Assembly (NCBI GenBank): GCA_900095095.1
Contig: FMBT01000706.1
Coordinates: 1 to 21,238, forward strand
Source: Fragilariopsis cylindrus CCMP1102
Lineage: Eukaryota > Bacillariophyta > Bacillariophyceae > Bacillariales > Bacillariaceae
Reading direction: 5' to 3'
DNA length: 21,238 nucleotides
Shown here piece after piece: positions 17,857 through 21,238 of the stretch. The notes under the pieces were generated by a model. The model was not told where the DNA came from and ran no database searches. It worked only from the letters and a program-made list of their open reading frames with translations. Position numbers and translations under genes: made by a program. Position 1 is the stretch's first letter. Each line of letters starts with the position of its first letter.

Positions 17857-20205
17857 ATGTCTTTTACATTGATGACCAGGGCAGTGCCGGTAGTAGCACG
17901 GCAGCAACGACGACGGACAATAATATCGGGAGTAGCGGCGTCATTATCGTCGTCCTCATATTACTCCTCTGCTCATTCCACCACTTTGCCTACGTCATAT
18001 TCATATTCATATCCATCTCCACTATCGATAAATCATCATCATCAGAATATACTACTAAGACAACAAAGACAACAAATACGATCGTATTTATTTATACCAA
18101 TGTCATGGCCAGAATTAAAAGAACGTGCGGAACGTTGGTTAGAAAAAACGGAATCAAGGATTATAAAAGTTCGTTTATTGAATCGACAACGATTACAAAA
18201 ATTACGACGACGAGGCAGAGACAGACAAGACAGAGACAATGAAAATAATGTTGTTCGTCGGCCAATCATAACACCAACAACACCAGCAGCAGCAACTACA
18301 ACAACAACTACTACTACAGCAACAGCAGCAGCAGCAGCAACAACAGCAGCAAATAGCAGTAAAATACGTATAAAATATCAAGGATGGAAGATACGACGAA
18401 AGGATCAATACGTAAGTTGGAAATCAAGACGGAAAGATCAATACACGAAACGAAAAGATCAATACGTAAGTTGGAAGTCACGACGGCGTGATCAATACGT
18501 ACGTTATTGGAAGGATAAAGATAAATTATCACTAGTATGGGACGAAAGAATATACTGTTAGAAGAATATTCCAAATTGGAATGGTTTGATTTAAAAACTG
18601 GTTATCCATTAACCTCCAAAGATTCGACTGGGGAACGATATGTCAATCCATGGCAAAGTCAATCGACTAATGGTGTACAATCCATATCCGCTATATTCGA
18701 ATGGCAATGTCAACGATTTATTCGAACAATCAGAAGAAGTTTAGCATTACCACTTTTATTATCATCCATATCAACCACAAATACGAGGTCGTCGACTGAC
18801 AATAATGACAATGACAATGACAATATATCTCCATTATCATCACAGACGATACAACCATTACCATTATTATTAAATCCAAATCTATCATCAGAAAGTAGTA
18901 GTAGTAGAAGTAACGAATTGTATATGACATGGATTGGTCATTCTACATGCTTGTTTCAAATGCGTGGAAGTCAATGTGGAAATCAAAGTGGTCAAAGAAT
19001 TGGTCAAAATTCTAGTGATTACTGGTCCATTTTAACAGATCCAATGTTTAGTACAAGAGCATCACCCTATAAACATTGGATTGGTATACCACGTGATGTA
19101 CAACCAGCCTATACGATACAAGATATAATAAATCATCAACAACAACAACAACAACAACAGTGTACAAGTTTAGGAGGACAAAAGAAACAACTAAAGAAGA
19201 AGAAGAAGAAGAAGAAGCACAAGCACTATTACCGGGACTACTAGATATATGTTGTATAACACATGATCATTATGATCATATGGATATGAATAGTGTTTCG
19301 AGAATTAAAGGATCATGTACAATTATGGATTGTACCATTAGGTATCGCTGATTGTTAGTGGAACGATGTGCTATAAATCGGAAACAAATCATTGAATTAG
19401 AATGGTGGCAAAATGTACGTATTCTTCGTAGTAAAAAGAAGGCTAATAAGAATGGTCGTCGTCGTGTTGTAATTATCGAAGACGACGACGACGTGGGGGG
19501 CAGCAACAACACCAATGATGACAATGACAATGACAGCGACAGCGGCAATAATGAGATATTAACAATCACATGTTGTCCTGCCAGTCATTGGTCAGGACGA
19601 ACTATATTAGATCGTAATAAACGTTTATGGTGTTCATTTGCAATGTCTCTATCAACAACGTCAGCACCATCAGCATCAGCATCGCTTCAGCATCATGTCG
19701 TCGTTGTCGTCGTATGAATCTGAATCAAAATCAAAATCGTTGCTATCATCATCAAATACAAATACAATACAAAGAAATTATTTGATATATTCTTTTGTGG
19801 TGATACATCGTATCCAAATAATTTTCCATTATTTCGTCAATTGGTGACGCGTTAGGTCCATTTGATTTATCATGTATACCAATTGGTGCATATTTGCCGA
19901 AAGAAATGAATAAGGATGCACATTGTGATCCATATGAAGCACTTCAAATACATAATGATATACAATCAAAAGAGTATTGCAATACATTGGGGATCATTTA
20001 ATTTAGGAGAAGAACCATTATATGAGCCACCACAATTATTATATGATGCAATATTAAAACAGGAAGAAACAGAAAAGAAGAAACTGAAACTGAAACAGAA
20101 ACAAAACAACAACGGGTAGACAATAATGATGATGACGATAAGGAAGTATCATCATGCCCATCTATAAAATTTGATATTTTAGACATGGAGAAAGCCGGAA
20201 AATAA
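17857..20205 (+). pseudogene. NAPE-PLD-like metallo-beta-lactamase-fold hydrolase, broken by about nine frame changes
   Basis: NAPE-PLD cleaves N-acyl-phosphatidylethanolamine to N-acylethanolamine and phosphatidate with a two-zinc centre. Reading across frames the order is: a basic, Ser-rich N-terminus resembling a targeting presequence (from 17857); a basic stretch with four RKDQY-type repeats (18385-18505); RYVNPWQ (near 18636); WIGHSTCLFQ and LTDPMFSTRASP (18930-19070); the zinc motif THDHYDHMD (near 19260); VPLGIAD (19332-19350); ELEWWQN and PASHWSGR (19396-19600); FCGDTSYPNNF (near 19793); IPIGAYLPKEMN (near 19877); IHWGSFNLGEEP (near 19983); and a tail ending at a TAA at 20203-20205. 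All expected metal-binding His/Asp positions remain. Frame changes fall near 18550, 19190, 19328, 19352, 19705, 19791, 19841, 19977 and 20117. Within the homologous blocks I see no nonsense substitution, so consensus indel errors compete with true decay. The family call is strong; pseudogene status is uncertain. Confidence 0.8.
18385..18505 (+). repeat. RKDQY-type tandem repeat encoding a basic linker
   Basis: Within the N-terminal block of the NAPE-PLD-like gene, aaagatcaatac-like units recur near 18400, 18433, 18457 and 18487, each encoding (R/K)(R/K)DQY. Some copies are joined by VSWKSR. This is a coding minisatellite with 24-33 nt spacing that adds a strongly basic linker between the targeting-like N-terminus and the enzyme domain. 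Confidence 0.8.
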
Positions 20206-20698
20206 TATAATTTCGGAAGGAGCGAGGTCGAAAGATACGCACGCACAGTAAAATAGCGTCACATTCCAGCTGTACAGCAGCTGTCAGTCTAATACATGGG
20301 GAATTTTTAAAAAGAATTACTACGATCATATAAAGGTATGGTGTTTGTACGTTGAGTGTTGTTTTTTGTTGTTAGCTATTTTGCTGGATTGGATTTGGCA
20401 GAATTTGCGAATTCTTGGATTCTCTGTTTACGCAATAACGCCGTCGAGTCAGGGACAAGATTCGATTCATTCGAAATAAATAATTTGAGTCGTGCTTAAG
20501 ACGAAGCGAAGGAACGGCGATGTTACGAAAATAAATGTGTTGTTCTGGCTAAATTTACCACAGCACCTAACTGGAGCGTCCGAGAATATTAACAATAAAC
20601 ATTTTCCTCCTCGTTCGCGCTACACATCCTCTACTACTTTTGTAACGGTTGATGTAGATTTATTGCCGCCGCCGCCACCACCACCACGAGATGATAAA
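20206..20698. other. intergenic region
   Basis: No gene is supported. A near-palindrome with two cagctg boxes lies near 20268-20284. The frame of the following ORF is open back to about 20492 but contains no ATG before 20699. Confidence 0.5.
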
Positions 20699-20881
20699 AT
20701 GTTAGCTCTTCTTTCACTGATACTATTACTACTCCTTGTACCGCCACGACTCGTACTACTACTACTAGTACTAGTAGCTGTCGTTGTCATGGCCAATCCA
20801 CCTACTGCGGCAGCAGTCGTGGATGATGATGACAGTACTCGATTTTCAGTTAATTACTTTACCCAAAGACGACAAGGATGA
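20699..20881 (+). CDS. short ORF with a signal-peptide-like hydrophobic N-terminus
   Basis: From the first ATG at 20699 the frame encodes 60 residues: a long Leu/Val-rich hydrophobic stretch (about residues 1-34), then ANPPTAAAVV and an acidic DDDD patch, ending at a TGA at 20879-20881. The first part fits a signal peptide or signal anchor. Beyond that TGA the same frame stays open for another 58 codons to 21058, which may be chance. Much of the Leu/Val run comes from cta/gta triplets, so simple-repeat translation is an alternative. It could also be the first exon of a gene continuing into the coding-like segment at the right edge. Confidence 0.35.
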   Translation: MLALLSLILLLLLVPPRLVLLLLVLVAVVVMANPPTAAAVVDDDDSTRFSVNYFTQRRQG

Positions 20882-21102
20882 TTAAGAACGATCCAAAGAT
20901 TTGAAACCAAATACGATCACCTCATCACCGTCATCGCCGTCGTCGACGATATCGCTAATGCCGACGACGATACTATTAGAAATCGGCTGATGCTACTGCA
21001 GTGGTTTCTTCTTCCATCTTGTATTTCATTGTTACAATCTAAGAATACAAACAATTGATATTATACAATCCATAATATAAGTCTTATGATAAAAATAAAT
21101 AA

Positions 21103-21238
21103 GCGATTGTCCATGAAGATGACGATGTCCATGTCGATGATGACGATGACCACAAACCTCGTGTTGCGAACCATCCACCTAATGTCATAGAATCTGTAAC
21201 GAATGTAACAGTACATAATGCGATGAATCCTCGCCCTA
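21103..21238 (+). CDS. coding-like segment running off the right edge
   Basis: This frame is open from just after a TAA (21100-21102) to the window end, about 45 codons. It reads HEDDDVHVDDDDDHKPRV and then a non-repetitive NHPPNVIESVTNVTVH. The later part contains a possible N-glycosylation site (NVT). There is no start codon near its beginning, so it would have to be an internal exon or a frame-shifted continuation of the signal-peptide-like ORF upstream. No family is recognised. Confidence 0.3.

Noticed and set aside
17857..20205. Programmed ribosomal frameshifting in the NAPE-PLD-like gene
   Set aside because: About nine shifts in both directions without a recurrent slippery sequence are not plausible as a programmed mechanism.
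20879..20881. TGA read as selenocysteine
   Set aside because: No conserved selenoprotein context and no recognisable SECIS hairpin; 58 open codons alone are weak evidence.

Overview
The window looks like nuclear DNA of a low-GC stramenopile, most likely a diatom. This is an inference. It rests on a eukaryotic 40S ribosomal protein gene, genes without obvious introns separated by 0.3-2.3 kb of AT-rich DNA, triplet-repeat-driven runs of Asn/Asp/Ser/Gln/Glu inside proteins, and a membrane-anchored leucine-rich-repeat protein of the kind common in diatoms (CDWIGITC N-cap, HDNPNL motif, Cys-rich C-terminus). No prokaryotic operon, tRNA, rRNA, CRISPR array or complete transposon was recognised.

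Layout. 1-1.5 kb: an unrecognised minus-strand gene (507-1262), visibly richer in G+C than its flanks, with a duplicated stop-codon region just after it. 1.4-2.2 kb: a 96-bp tandem repeat and scattered copies of a pyrimidine-rich repeat. 3.3-5.3 kb: a long triplet-repeat-rich stretch that is coding-like on the minus strand but broken into several frames. 5.3-7.5 kb: AT-rich spacer. 7.5-8.3 kb: an intact gene for ribosomal protein uS5 (RPS2). 9.4-12.4 kb: a convergent LRR receptor-like gene with one late frame break. 13.2-13.9 kb: a small Ser/Lys-rich protein divergent from the LRR gene, carrying two sequences that match PP1-docking motifs. 15.0-17.4 kb: an intact membrane-anchored sulfatase. 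17.9-20.2 kb: an NAPE-PLD-like metallo-beta-lactamase-fold gene with every metal ligand recognisable but about nine frame changes. 20.7-21.2 kb: a short signal-peptide-like ORF and a coding-like stretch running off the right edge.

The genes do not form an operon or obvious pathway. The LRR protein and the sulfatase are both predicted to be single-pass proteins of the secretory system or cell surface, uS5 is cytosolic, and the NAPE-PLD-like protein would act on membrane lipids. The most informative feature is the contrast between intact genes (uS5, sulfatase) and genes with many single-base frame breaks but no nonsense substitutions (NAPE-PLD-like and the 3.3-5.3 kb region). This points either to very recent gene decay or to local consensus errors in the assembly. 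I found no convincing new multi-gene system.
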